Shown here piece after piece: positions 35,328 to 44,099 of a stretch of DNA of 64,000 bases. The position numbers and the translations under genes are program-made. Positions within the stretch are counted from its first letter, which is position 1, and each line of letters starts with the position of its first letter. Source of the DNA: Symploca sp. SIO1C2 (GTDB lineage Bacteria > Cyanobacteriota > Cyanobacteriia > Cyanobacteriales > Coleofasciculaceae). The stretch covers positions 283,301 to 347,300 of the forward strand of contig JAAHFP010000002.1 of NCBI GenBank assembly GCA_010672925.1, given 5' to 3'. Below the pieces are notes generated by a model. The model made no database searches. It was not told where the DNA came from and saw only the letters and a list, made by a program, of their open reading frames with translations.

Positions 35328-36104
35328 ATGACTGTTCCTCTACAAGTGCTCGTGACAGGTGCCACCGGACGCACCGGTTCTCTCGTGGCGAGGGAGCTAC
35401 AACAACGCCCCAATCAATTCATTTTTCGGGGTTTCGCCCGTTCTCGTGAGAAAGTTGAGCAACTATTCGGCACAACTGAAGGCTTTTATATCGGTGATAT
35501 TCGCGAACCATCAACCCTAACATCAGCCTTAGCAGACTGCCAAGCCTTGGTGATTTTGACTAGCGCTGTTCCACAGATGAAAGGTGTTCCTCAACCGGGA
35601 GAGCGACCTGAATTTACTTTTCCTGATGGTGAAATGCCCGAAGTTATTGACTATCAGGGACAAGTTAATCAAATTGAGGCTGCCAAAGCCGCAGGGGTAA
35701 AGCATATTGTGCTAGTGGGTTCGATGGGTGGCACAGATGAAAATCATCCTCTCAACCGTATTAGCAATGGCAACATCTTAATTTGGAAGCGCAAGGCGGA
35801 ACAAGAGTTAATCGATTCTGGTATTGATTACACGATTATTCGTGCTGGTGGATTGTTGGACGAACCGGGGGGTAAACGAGAACTGCTTGTTGGTAAAGAT
35901 GATACTCTGCGGATAAATCCACCAGGCGGGATTCCCACATTGATTCCTCGTGCTGATGTGGCTCAATTAGTGATGCAGGCACTATTAGAACCGAATGCCA
36001 GGAATAAGGCATTTGATACCATCTCTAAACCGGAAAATGCGCCGGATGCCTTGGTAACAAAGGATTTTGCTGCTGTTTTTGCACAAACGACACCGGGATT
36101 GTAG
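35328..36104 (+). CDS. Atypical short-chain dehydrogenase (NAD(P)-binding, SDR_a5-like)
   Basis: 258 residues. The nucleotide-binding motif VTGATGRTG (9-17) is close to the N-terminus, followed by YIGDIREPSTL, VLVGSMGGTDENHPLNR and YTIIRAGGLLDEPGG. There is no Tyr-x3-Lys catalytic pair in the usual place, as in the atypical SDR group of plant At5g02240/TIC62-like proteins. Probably a redox-sensing or oxidoreductase protein; the substrate is unknown. The last bases of the gene overlap the end of a MITE. Confidence 0.87.
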   Translation: MTVPLQVLVTGATGRTGSLVARELQQRPNQFIFRGFARSREKVEQLFGTTEGFYIGDIREPSTLTSALADCQALVILTSAVPQMKGVPQPGERPEFTFPDGEMPEVIDYQGQVNQIEAAKAAGVKHIVLVGSMGGTDENHPLNRISNGNILIWKRKAEQELIDSGIDYTIIRAGGLLDEPGGKRELLVGKDDTLRINPPGGIPTLIPRADVAQLVMQALLEPNARNKAFDTISKPENAPDALVTKDFAAVFAQTTPGL

Positions 36105-36432
36105 TGGTGTGGCACGACTAAAAATGTCGGTTGGGTCGAGGGGGTGAGCTGAGGAAGCTGAGGGAGCTGAGGGAGCTGAGGGAGCTGAGGAAGCTGAGGG
36201 AGCTGAGGGAGCTGAGGAAGCTGAGGGAGCTGAGGAAGCTGGGGGAGCTGAGGAAGCTGGGGGACAAGAGAGAACTTATAGCTATTGGATACAAAGCTCA
36301 AGAAATCCCACCCAAAATTTCACCTCACCCGGGTCGAGGCAACGAGACCCAACACAGCTCCCTCCCTTGTTGGGTTTCACTCCGTTTCACCCAACCTACT
36401 TATTCCCTTATTTTAGGTGTGTCACACCAGTA
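36103..36432. repeat. MITE with GTGGTGTG...CACACCA ends interrupted by a 9-bp minisatellite
   Basis: Left end TAGTGGTGTGGCACGACTA (36103 on) with GGTTGGGT. Right end TAGGTGTGTCACACCAGTA (36413-36431), the inverted partner of the left one, preceded inward by CCCAACCTACT. Between the two is the composite minisatellite unit (36138-36330) identical in layout to 13127-13340. The insertion is therefore nested. Its left end overlaps the stop codon of the SDR gene by two bases. Confidence 0.85.
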
Positions 36433-36539
36433 ATCATGGCAGTGAATTAAGTATTGGTGGAAAAAATTTTATTAAAGGGGGTGACACCCCCCATCCCCAT
36501 GCGTTAGTATTAAGTTAAGTAGATGCACCCTGATAAGCC

Positions 36540-36574
36540 GGAGAGCCACCTAGCGTGACTCTCTCTATTTTTTT
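36540..36574 (+). terminator. Terminator-like hairpin upstream of the M48-like gene
   Basis: GAGAGCCAC (36541-36549) pairs with GTGACTCTC (36555-36563) with one mismatch, then TCTATTTTTTTA. It may close the transcript of the SDR gene at a distance or form part of a leader of the gene at 36659. Confidence 0.55.
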
Positions 36575-36658
36575 ATCCTAAGCCTTAAGTATCTAGATTT
36601 TTTGTGTAGCAGATTGCTTTAACAAGGGTATCGTTAAAATCAGAGTGAAAGAAAATTC

Positions 36659-39235
36659 ATGTCCTCTGTTCCTGAACCCTCCCTTGATACTGGTAAACAT
36701 GCCCTGAAACAGGGAAATTACTCAGTTGCGATCGCTAATTTTGAAGGTATCCGTGAGACGGAGTTAGATGAAGTCCTAGTAACTAAGGCTTCTCTAAAAC
36801 TGGTGCAAGCTTATCGTGAAGTCGGAGAACTTCCAAAAGCGATCGCTCTTTGTCAAGAACTTACCCAACACCACAGTCCTAAAGTGAAGCAATGGGCAAC
36901 GAATATCCTGCCCAAACTGCTTTCTGAGCAACCAGCCCCCTCGGATTCGACGGGGTTTGTTCCCTTGGAGGAGGGGGGAAGACGCGGGGACGCGGGGACG
37001 CGGAGACGCGGAGATAAAGGAGACAAGGGAGGCAAGGGAGGCAAGGGAGACAAGGGAGACAAGGGGGACAAGGGAGACAAGAGGGACAAGGGAGACAAGG
37101 GGGACAAGGGAGACAAGGAAGATATTTCCAATTCCCCAATTTCCAATTCCCAATTTCCAATTCCCAATTCCCAATTCCCAAACAACCAACAACAAACAAC
37201 CAATTTACTACCTGTTCCCTACTCTCCTCCCTCTGCTCCCAGTTTATTTTCTCCTCGTCCTAGATGGCGTAACAGTGGACGTGCTAAGGAATGGCGTCCT
37301 CTCAAACCCCCTAAGTTCAGAAACTTTTGGTTAATACAAATTGGTAGTGCGATCGCTGGGTTTTGGTGGCTACGCTTCTTGGTAAGCTTCCTGATGGAAA
37401 CAACTAACCTTCTTCTGGTAGAGCTACCCATTGTACGACCCTTTCAACCATTCTACAGAGACCCAGCCCGTAGTCTTGGGGTTGTGCTGGTAATCCTGTT
37501 GCTTGCGTCTCCCTGGTTAATCGATTGGTTATTGAAATGGTTTCATGGTTTGGAACCCCTATCCCTCAACCAACTAGCATCCCGCAATCCAGAAGCTGCC
37601 AGGGTAGTACAGCGCTTTTGTAGGAAAAAACGCCTCCCTGCAATTAAGTTGGGCATTTTACCAACTGATGCCCCAGTAGCCATGGCTTATGGTAATCTAC
37701 CTCGTACTGCCCGCTTGGTGGTGAGTGAGGGTTTATTAGAACAGCTGGCAGATGACGAAGTTGCTACTATCTATGCTGGTCAATTAGGACATATTTTCCA
37801 CTGGGATTTTGTTTTGATGTCTTGGGGTGTCTTAATCCTCCAGCTACCTTATACGATTTATTGGCAAGTAGCGGAGTGGGGAGAGAGATTGCCACAGCTG
37901 ATGGAGAGCAAATTACCGGCTTATGAACAATGGCTTACACCAATCCTCTTGAACATAATGGGAGCAATTGCTGCGGTAAATTACGGTTGCTACTGGCTAC
38001 TGCGCCTACCTCTACTGTGGTTTTCCCGAATTAGGGTTTACTATAGCGATCGCGTCGCAGTAGAAACGACTGGTAATCCTAATGGGCTAACCCGTGCTTT
38101 GCTGAAAATTGGGCTAGGTATTAGCGACCATATCCAAGATAGCCGCCAAACTAGTAGATTGTTGGAAGGTTTTGATTTATTGTTGCCCGTCGGATATCAA
38201 CAGTCCATCATCCTCAGTAGTTGTTCTCCCCAAACCTCTTTTGAAGCCGTTTTAAACTGGGACTGCACAAATTATTACAGGCACTGGCTAATTATCAATG
38301 CTTCCCACCCTCTCCTAGGGGAGCGCTTGCATCTGTGTTCTCGCTATGTTCGCTACTGGATGCTTAATCCTGAATTGGATCTGCCAACTCCTACGCCTCC
38401 TATTCGTGATAACGCTCAACAACTGTCTAAACTAAAAAATAGTTACCAAGCTTTTCCTTTACTGCAAAGTGCCCTCTTATCAGGATTGGTTTTGGGTATT
38501 CTGCTAAGGGTAATATTTTGGTTAATTGGGAAAATTGCCGACTTGCTCAATATTTGGCAGCTAATTTGGTTACACAATGCTCAACCCTTTCTCGATGCTT
38601 GCGTATTAGTCGCCTTTAGCCTCAGTATCTTTATTTGGTTCAATCGCTACTTTCCCGAAATTAAATCTACTAATTTACATAACGAACCAAACTTAGGAGA
38701 CTATTTAGCTACCACCAACCTCTTGCCTCCAGACAGTAAGCCGGTTAGATTAGTTGGCAAACTTTTGGGACGTCCTGGCTTACTCAACTGGCTGGAGATG
38801 GATTTAATTTTGCAAACTTCCACTGGTTTGATTAAACTCCACTCCTTTTCCTATTTAGGGCCATTGGGTAATCTTTTACCCTTCTGCAAGCTCTGTAGTT
38901 TAGTTTACTTTGTGATTTATCTAGGACAATTAACTAATACAGCTGTATCCAGAAATCAGTTAGGGAGTATTTTCTCCTGGAATTTACTCTTAGTAGCTGT
39001 AGGTATACTCATTCTCTGTTTTCTACCTCAACCTTCTAGTGCCAAAAACTTGGTAGATAAGGAAGTCACGGTTACCGGTTGGTTTCGTCGGGGAGTGACT
39101 CCTTGGATTGATGTGGAAACTCTCCACACCGCTGATGGGGAAGTTATTCGAGGAAACTATCCTATTTGGTTAATGATACTTGCTGTGGTTGCTGTACTCT
39201 GGGGAGTCTATCTCATTTCACAAGTAGGAGCATAA
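36659..39235 (+). CDS. M48-like multispan membrane protein with lost HExxH and repeat-derived GDK linker
   Basis: 858 residues. The N-terminal TPR-like helices span about 5-92. Residues 100-182 are low complexity (RRGDKGDKGGKGG..., then NSPISNSQFPIPNSQF), encoded exactly by dispersed DNA repeats. Then come several membrane helices and the M48 metalloprotease region DDEVATIYAGQLGHIFHWDF (365-384), in which the HExxH motif reads GQLGH, so zinc binding and peptidase activity are probably lost. The C-terminal half has further membrane helices. It may be a non-catalytic M48 relative in the plasma or thylakoid membrane. It overlaps the convergent gene by 28 bp. Confidence 0.8.
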   Translation: MSSVPEPSLDTGKHALKQGNYSVAIANFEGIRETELDEVLVTKASLKLVQAYREVGELPKAIALCQELTQHHSPKVKQWATNILPKLLSEQPAPSDSTGFVPLEEGGRRGDAGTRRRGDKGDKGGKGGKGDKGDKGDKGDKRDKGDKGDKGDKEDISNSPISNSQFPIPNSQFPNNQQQTTNLLPVPYSPPSAPSLFSPRPRWRNSGRAKEWRPLKPPKFRNFWLIQIGSAIAGFWWLRFLVSFLMETTNLLLVELPIVRPFQPFYRDPARSLGVVLVILLLASPWLIDWLLKWFHGLEPLSLNQLASRNPEAARVVQRFCRKKRLPAIKLGILPTDAPVAMAYGNLPRTARLVVSEGLLEQLADDEVATIYAGQLGHIFHWDFVLMSWGVLILQLPYTIYWQVAEWGERLPQLMESKLPAYEQWLTPILLNIMGAIAAVNYGCYWLLRLPLLWFSRIRVYYSDRVAVETTGNPNGLTRALLKIGLGISDHIQDSRQTSRLLEGFDLLLPVGYQQSIILSSCSPQTSFEAVLNWDCTNYYRHWLIINASHPLLGERLHLCSRYVRYWMLNPELDLPTPTPPIRDNAQQLSKLKNSYQAFPLLQSALLSGLVLGILLRVIFWLIGKIADLLNIWQLIWLHNAQPFLDACVLVAFSLSIFIWFNRYFPEIKSTNLHNEPNLGDYLATTNLLPPDSKPVRLVGKLLGRPGLLNWLEMDLILQTSTGLIKLHSFSYLGPLGNLLPFCKLCSLVYFVIYLGQLTNTAVSRNQLGSIFSWNLLLVAVGILILCFLPQPSSAKNLVDKEVTVTGWFRRGVTPWIDVETLHTADGEVIRGNYPIWLMILAVVAVLWGVYLISQVGA

Positions 39236-39972
39236 AAACACAACATTTGTGTGGTGTCGAGAGTATCGTGATAAAGGCACTCTTTTCTAGTAAAGCCGTG
39301 CTTAGTAGCTAATGAATAGAAGATTGACTGAGTTTCAGGAAAATCACTCTTCCTAATATGCTCTTCAACTAGCGAATACTCTTGATGGGTCAGCTGAGAC
39401 CAGTTTTTGTGTACATCTTCCAGGTAACGTTTAAGATAATCTTCTCGCTTTTCATTTTCAGAACGAAATACATCTATGAGGAGAAAAATGCCCCCATTTT
39501 TGAGGAGATGCAGAAGTTTACCCATGACAAAATCCTTTTGCTCAAAACTCAAGTGATGTAGCGCAAAAGAACTGAGAATCAAATCGAAGTTTTCCTGTTG
39601 CTTCTGTACCAACTCTACAACATATTCTAAGAGTTCTCCTTGAGTGAAGGTTGCCCTACAAGGAAGAGGCTCCATGTTACTTTGAGCAATTAGAAGAGCT
39701 GCTTCGGAAAGGTCGATACCCTGGTAAGAAGCAATGGTAGTATTTGACAAAGCCTGAGCCGTAAAACTGGCATCACCGCATCCCAGCTCAAGCATTGAAA
39801 ATGGCTTTTGAAAGTTGTTGACTAGCCATTGATGTAAAATACCGTAAATCTCCTGGTGCTTCATGTAGCTATTGAGGAGAATTTTTTGATAAAGTTGCCA
39901 CTGTTCATTGAACAACTCATTGGAGTAGCTAGATGGTTCTCTACTTTTGTTAAGGTTGTCTATAACCGACAT
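39208..39972 (-). CDS. Class I SAM-dependent methyltransferase
   Basis: 254 residues with the Rossmann methyltransferase core: motif I MLELGCGDASFTAQAL, acidic loop in YQGIDLSEAALLIA, motif post-I FDLILSSFALHHLS and LLKNGGIFLLIDVF. The substrate is unknown; small-molecule methylation is likely. Its last 28 bases overlap the end of the M48-like gene on the other strand, a tight convergent arrangement. Confidence 0.88.
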   Translation of the reverse strand: MSVIDNLNKSREPSSYSNELFNEQWQLYQKILLNSYMKHQEIYGILHQWLVNNFQKPFSMLELGCGDASFTAQALSNTTIASYQGIDLSEAALLIAQSNMEPLPCRATFTQGELLEYVVELVQKQQENFDLILSSFALHHLSFEQKDFVMGKLLHLLKNGGIFLLIDVFRSENEKREDYLKRYLEDVHKNWSQLTHQEYSLVEEHIRKSDFPETQSIFYSLATKHGFTRKECLYHDTLDTTQMLCFYAPTCEMR

Positions 39973-40079
39973 AAATTTTCTCTCAGCTCAGTAAAAACCG
40001 CAGACTAATTCTAGACATACCCTAATTGATTGGATAACTATCTGTATTAATCTGCGAACAATGCTTAATTACGGTGTTT

Positions 40080-41138
40080 TCAAGCAAGAACAACTGCTGG
40101 TTCTAACCAACGTCCTACTGCTTTACCAATCACCGCCATTTCTTGCATCAAGTCATCAAACCCATCTGGTGTCAAAGATTGAGGGCCATCGGATAAAGCT
40201 TTAGTCGGATTGGGATGAACTTCAATCATTAAAGAATCTGTACCAGCGGCAATCGCAGCTTTAGCCATAGCTGGGACATACTCAGATTTACCTGTACCAT
40301 GACTGGGGTCAATCATAATTGGCAAGTGAGTAAGCGATCGCAATACAGGCAACACTGACAAGTCTAGGGTATTTCTAGCATACTGCCGATCAAAAGTGCG
40401 GATGCCTCGTTCACAGAGAATTACCTTCGAGTTACCCGCTGCCAAAATATACTCTGCTGCCATCAACCATTCATCAATCGTTGCTGACATTCCTCGCTTC
40501 AAGAGTACAGGCTTATCTTGAGCACCAACTTTTTTGAGTAAGGCAAAATTTTGCATATTGCGAGCACCCACTTGGAGGACATCTGCCACCTCAGCAATCT
40601 TTTCGACATCGGCAGTGTCCATCACTTCTGTAATGATTCCCAAGCCTGAGGCTGAACGTGCTGCGGCTAATAGCTGTAGAGCACTTTCCCCATGACCCTG
40701 GAAAGCATAGGGGGAAGTCCGGGGTTTATAAGCTCCTCCCCGCAAAAACTGAGCACCAGCTGCCTTGACTCGAAGCGCCGTTTCAATAATCATGGCTTCG
40801 TTTTCTACCGAACAAGGACCGGCAACTACTACCAAAGGATGATGCTCACCAAAAGTAACTGATCCAGAGGGGGTTGAAACAACCACCTCACTGGGTTCTC
40901 CGTGGCGAAACTGGCGACTGGCACGTTTAAAGGGTTTCTCAACCCTTAGTACTTGTTCAATCCAGGGACTAATTTCCTGAATTTGGAGTGGATCTAAATC
41001 AACAGTATCGCCAACCAAACCCAGCACAACCTTGTGCTTACCCACAATTTTTTCTGGATTTAGACCCAATTGCTTCAATTCCTGGCTGATGCGAGATAAC
41101 TCGACTTCTGGAGAGCCGACTTTCATTACTACAATCAT
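40080..41138 (-). CDS. aroF: 3-deoxy-7-phosphoheptulonate synthase (DAHP synthase)
   Basis: 352 residues. It catalyses the first step of the shikimate pathway (PEP + erythrose-4-phosphate). It is the type I beta class with an N-terminal ferredoxin-like domain (1-70), then VVVAGPCSVENEAMIIETAL, FLRGGAYKPRTSPYAFQGHG, VLLKRGMSATIDEWLMAAEY and IDPSHGTGKSEYV. All active-site segments are visible. The start at 41138 or four codons later (MKVGS) is possible. No other aromatic pathway gene is adjacent. Confidence 0.95.
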   Translation of the reverse strand: MIVVMKVGSPEVELSRISQELKQLGLNPEKIVGKHKVVLGLVGDTVDLDPLQIQEISPWIEQVLRVEKPFKRASRQFRHGEPSEVVVSTPSGSVTFGEHHPLVVVAGPCSVENEAMIIETALRVKAAGAQFLRGGAYKPRTSPYAFQGHGESALQLLAAARSASGLGIITEVMDTADVEKIAEVADVLQVGARNMQNFALLKKVGAQDKPVLLKRGMSATIDEWLMAAEYILAAGNSKVILCERGIRTFDRQYARNTLDLSVLPVLRSLTHLPIMIDPSHGTGKSEYVPAMAKAAIAAGTDSLMIEVHPNPTKALSDGPQSLTPDGFDDLMQEMAVIGKAVGRWLEPAVVLA

Positions 41139-41349
41139 GGTTGCAAAGACCCTGCCAAATTATTTAATTGAATGCTACTTTATCTATAGCATTTCTGATT
41201 TAAATGAGGTGTAGATCTTTTTGCAATGGGGAATGGGGAATAGGGAATAGGAGATGTACTTCAGGGATTAGAGAAATGCGAAAAGTAAAACCCACCGTTC
41301 ACTCATTGGAAAACGATTGACACTCCCCACGGCTAGAAGCCGGGGGATT

Positions 41350-42561
41350 CTAGCTTCGGCGACGTTTCTTGCTTTGACAGGTCTTGCGACCAACCAAAGT
41401 AGAGGACACATCTCCACTAGCGTTACTTCCCGGGTGACCCCCGGTAGTTGCACGACTTAAAATTACTTTGGCAGCGTTCACATCACGTTGCTCGACGTGT
41501 CCGCAATGTGGACACGAATGAGTACGAGTACTCAAAGACTTTTGTACTTTTGCACCACAATTACTGCACTCTTGGCTAGTATAATGCGGTGGTACTGCGA
41601 TGATTTCCCTGCCAAATTTTTTGCCAAAGTATTCAAGCCATTGACGGAAGTTGTACCAAGAAGCATCAACAATACTCTTAGCTAGCTTGTGGTTTCTCAC
41701 CAAGCCGCTTACATTTAAGTCTTCCAAAACGACCTTAGCGTTAACTAGGCATAAGTTACGCGCAAGTCTCTTTGCGTGTTCGTTCCTTTGTCTTGTTACT
41801 CTCAAATGTTTACGGGCATAAATACCACGAGCTTTCCTTCTGCCAGTTGAACCCTTTTTCTTTTTGTAGATATTGCGTTGAGAACGTTTTATGTCCTGTT
41901 CAGCAAAACGTAAAAATCTAGGATTAGGTTCATGGTTGCCGTTGCTATCCGAGTAGAAATACTCAAGTCCCACATCAATGCCTACTTGTGCATCAGTAGG
42001 AGGTGATGATTGAGCATGAGCAACTTTGACACAAAACTGAACATAAAAACCATCGGCACGCTTAACAATACGTACTCTTTTAATTAGCTTTTTATCAAAG
42101 GTGTGAATATCCCATTTACCCAAAAGCTTGACTTCCCCGATACCTTTTTTGTCGGTGAAAGTAATACGTCTTTTAGTTGGATGTAGTTTCCAGCCTGATT
42201 GTTTGTATTCGACTGAACGGCTATGTTTCTTAAAACGCGGGTATCCTTTTTTGCCAGGTTTACCCTTTTTACAGTTATCAAAGAAACGATGAATGGCACG
42301 TTCTACGTTTTCTACAGATGCTTGACAAGCATGACTATTCAAATCTTTGACAAACTTGAATTCATCTCTTATCTGAGTGTTGTAACGATAAAGCTCTTTT
42401 TTACCAACACCACGATAGCCGGAGGCGGACGCAGCGCAGCGAGTATTATCCATCCAGTAGCGTAATACTTTATTGCGAACAAACTGTGATGTACGGATAG
42501 CTTCGTTGATAGCTGTTTCCTGGATTGTGTTGATTACTGCTTTATATTCCATTACAAGCAC
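41350..42561 (-). CDS. tnpB: TnpB RNA-guided nuclease of IS605-type element
   Basis: 403 residues. RuvC catalytic residues Asp196 (VGIDVGLEY), Glu280 (VVLEDLNV) and Asp360 (QRDVNAAKVI) are present, as is the zinc finger Cys332-Cys335...Cys350-Cys353. TnpB is an omega-RNA-guided DNA endonuclease that keeps the element at its donor site. The start is GTG 42561, ten bases after GGAGG; ATG 42552 is the alternative. Residues 40-51 (TRCAASASGYRG) are encoded by a GC-rich palindromic string that looks like a small in-frame insertion (42409-42446). The omega-RNA should overlap the 3' end and element end near 41318-41450. Confidence 0.93.
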   Translation of the reverse strand: MLVMEYKAVINTIQETAINEAIRTSQFVRNKVLRYWMDNTRCAASASGYRGVGKKELYRYNTQIRDEFKFVKDLNSHACQASVENVERAIHRFFDNCKKGKPGKKGYPRFKKHSRSVEYKQSGWKLHPTKRRITFTDKKGIGEVKLLGKWDIHTFDKKLIKRVRIVKRADGFYVQFCVKVAHAQSSPPTDAQVGIDVGLEYFYSDSNGNHEPNPRFLRFAEQDIKRSQRNIYKKKKGSTGRRKARGIYARKHLRVTRQRNEHAKRLARNLCLVNAKVVLEDLNVSGLVRNHKLAKSIVDASWYNFRQWLEYFGKKFGREIIAVPPHYTSQECSNCGAKVQKSLSTRTHSCPHCGHVEQRDVNAAKVILSRATTGGHPGSNASGDVSSTLVGRKTCQSKKRRRS

Positions 42562-42638
42562 TCTTCAATCACCTCCTTGTTATTTTACTCGCTTCTATAT
42601 ATTATAAACGTGCTATCTATATAATTGCAACTAAAATA

Positions 42639-43034
42639 ATGAATAAGTTCAAATCAAACAAAAATGTTGTTTACTCCTGCAAGTATCATGTTGTCTGGTG
42701 TCCCAAATATCGCCGTCCTGTACTGGTTGATGAAGTAGAAAAACGACTAAAAGAGTTATTATTTGAGATTGCGGAACAAATTCAAGTAGAAATAATCGAA
42801 CTTGAAACTATGCCCGACCATGTTCATATTTTATTTGAGTGTGACCCACAATTCGGAGTACACAAAGTAGTCAAAAGATTCAAAGGAGCAACCAGTCGAT
42901 ATTTACGACAAGAATTTCCACATCTGAAAAGTCGTATTCCTACTTTGTGGACTAACTCTTACTTTGTCTCGACTGTTGGCGGTGCTCCATTGGAAGTTAT
43001 TAAGCAATATGTAGCCAACCAAAAAGAAGTCTAA
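42639..43034 (+). CDS. tnpA: TnpA Y1 transposase of IS200/IS605 family
   Basis: 131 residues. The HUH motif is His61-Val-His63 in MPDHVHILFECD, and the catalytic tyrosine is Tyr124 in EVIKQYVANQ. The N-terminal VYSCKYHVVWCPKYRRPVL is family-typical. It cuts and rejoins single-stranded element ends. It is full length with intact active site, divergent from tnpB. Confidence 0.95.
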   Translation: MNKFKSNKNVVYSCKYHVVWCPKYRRPVLVDEVEKRLKELLFEIAEQIQVEIIELETMPDHVHILFECDPQFGVHKVVKRFKGATSRYLRQEFPHLKSRIPTLWTNSYFVSTVGGAPLEVIKQYVANQKEV

Positions 43035-43167
43035 CGGGGAATAAATTCCCCACGGGCTTATCCCCACGAATAGAATTCGGGGGCTTGCGCCCTCCGATTT
43101 TTGGTCAGATAATGGGGATAAAGCAGATGGCAAATGGCATAACCCCTACCACCTACCACCTACCACC

Positions 43168-43728
43168 TTATTCCTTTTGCCTAGCAGAACGCCAAGCCGA
43201 GGTAGTCCTTCTCAGGTTAGTTGTGAACTCTTGCCAACCGAGGATACTCCCTGGTGAATCTTCATCCCAAGAGGCAGAGAATAGACCATAGCTTAACCCC
43301 AACACTCCTAAACCAAAAAATCCCAGACTGACGAGGAGTACCACCACATGGGGAAACTCTAATCCTACCTTAGCAACCAAAAAATAGCTCACAACAAAGG
43401 TAGCCATTCCCAACACTGAAGGAATTCCACAAAGCACAGCCATTCGACGCACCATGCGTTTACTGACTACATCAGGAATCGTCATCGATTCTTGAGACCC
43501 ACTGCCAGAGGTCTTTTTTTCTCGCTTAGTCTTACCCAATTGTGGTTGTTGAGGTTGGGTTTTAGTATTTTTTTTACTCTTCTGGGTTAATTCCCCTACA
43601 GCTTTTGCGGAGCTGTTTTGTGGAGAAGCCGCTTTACTAGATTGAGAGTCTGGTTGTTTTTTAGCGTTTTTCTTACTCTTTTGACGCGGTTCAAATGGTA
43701 AAGGACTACGGGATGGTTCAGTAGACAT
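43168..43728 (-). CDS. pam68: PAM68 family protein (photosystem II assembly)
   Basis: 186 residues. A Lys/Gln/Ser-rich, probably disordered first half (1-95) contains KSKKNAKK- and KSKKNTKT-type basic clusters. It is followed by MVRRMAVLCGIPSVLGMATF and VVVLLVSLGFFGLGVLGLSY, two membrane helices, and a tail SASWDEDSPGSILGWQEF typical of PAM68. The protein helps CP47 assembly into PSII. The next gene upstream on the same strand is rpsO (the order rpsO-pam68 is frequent in cyanobacteria), with a repeat-rich 371-bp gap. Confidence 0.9.
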   Translation of the reverse strand: MSTEPSRSPLPFEPRQKSKKNAKKQPDSQSSKAASPQNSSAKAVGELTQKSKKNTKTQPQQPQLGKTKREKKTSGSGSQESMTIPDVVSKRMVRRMAVLCGIPSVLGMATFVVSYFLVAKVGLEFPHVVVLLVSLGFFGLGVLGLSYGLFSASWDEDSPGSILGWQEFTTNLRRTTSAWRSARQKE

Positions 43729-43747
43729 AGACTTAAATGCTCTTGAG

Positions 43748-43786
43748 ATTTTAGATTTTAGATTTTAGATTTTAGATTTTAGATTG
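43748..43786. repeat. Short tandem repeat TTTTAGA
   Basis: Five GATTTTA/TTTTAGA units upstream of pam68; the inverse of 15372-15404. Confidence 0.85.
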
Positions 43787-43820
43787 AATAAATCTAAGCT
43801 CAAGTCTTTCAAGAAACAAG

Positions 43821-43929
43821 GAAGGAGGCTCCGAGGCAGTCTCGACGAAAAATTTTTACCAACATGCATGACAGTCCTTCTCTCCGCCTCCCCACGTCTG
43901 GTGTGTCTCCACGTCTATTTTCAAATTAG
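43821..43929 (-). repeat. Dispersed repeat copy (ATGCATG / CTCCGCCTCC family)
   Basis: GGAAGGAGGCTCCGAGGCAG, a segment with AAAAATTTTTACC, ACATGCATGACAG, then CTCTCCGCCTCCCCACGTC and a CACGTCTATTTTCA end. No gene in 43729-44099. Confidence 0.8.
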
Positions 43930-44099
43930 GAGGTGAGGGAGGAAGCAGGAAATGGTTTCTCCCATGCAATTGGGGTCGCGAAGCTCTCTTGGGGAACTCT
44001 CTAGTGCAGGGCCGCGGAAATAAGTGACCAGTTTGAGTAGATAGAATCCTTATTCTATAAGCATTCTTAATTCTTAATTCTTAATTCCGCGCAGCGGCA

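Larger units (their letters stand above)
41318..43095. mobile_element. IS200/IS605-family element with divergent tnpB and tnpA
   Basis: Contains a TnpB gene (minus) and a TnpA gene (plus) whose starts face away from a 77-bp centre, as in IS605. One end is the hairpin GGCTAGAAGCC with GGGGAGTGTCAA on the minus strand (about 41318-41350). The other end, downstream of tnpA, has hairpins GGGGAATAAATTCCCC (43035-43053) and GGGGGCTTGCGCCCTCC. The exact ends are estimated. All catalytic residues are present, so it may be mobile. Confidence 0.8.

Noticed and set aside
43748-43786. TTTTAGA tandem repeat as CRISPR or iteron
   Set aside because: Unit of 7-8 bp without spacers and without a replication gene nearby.
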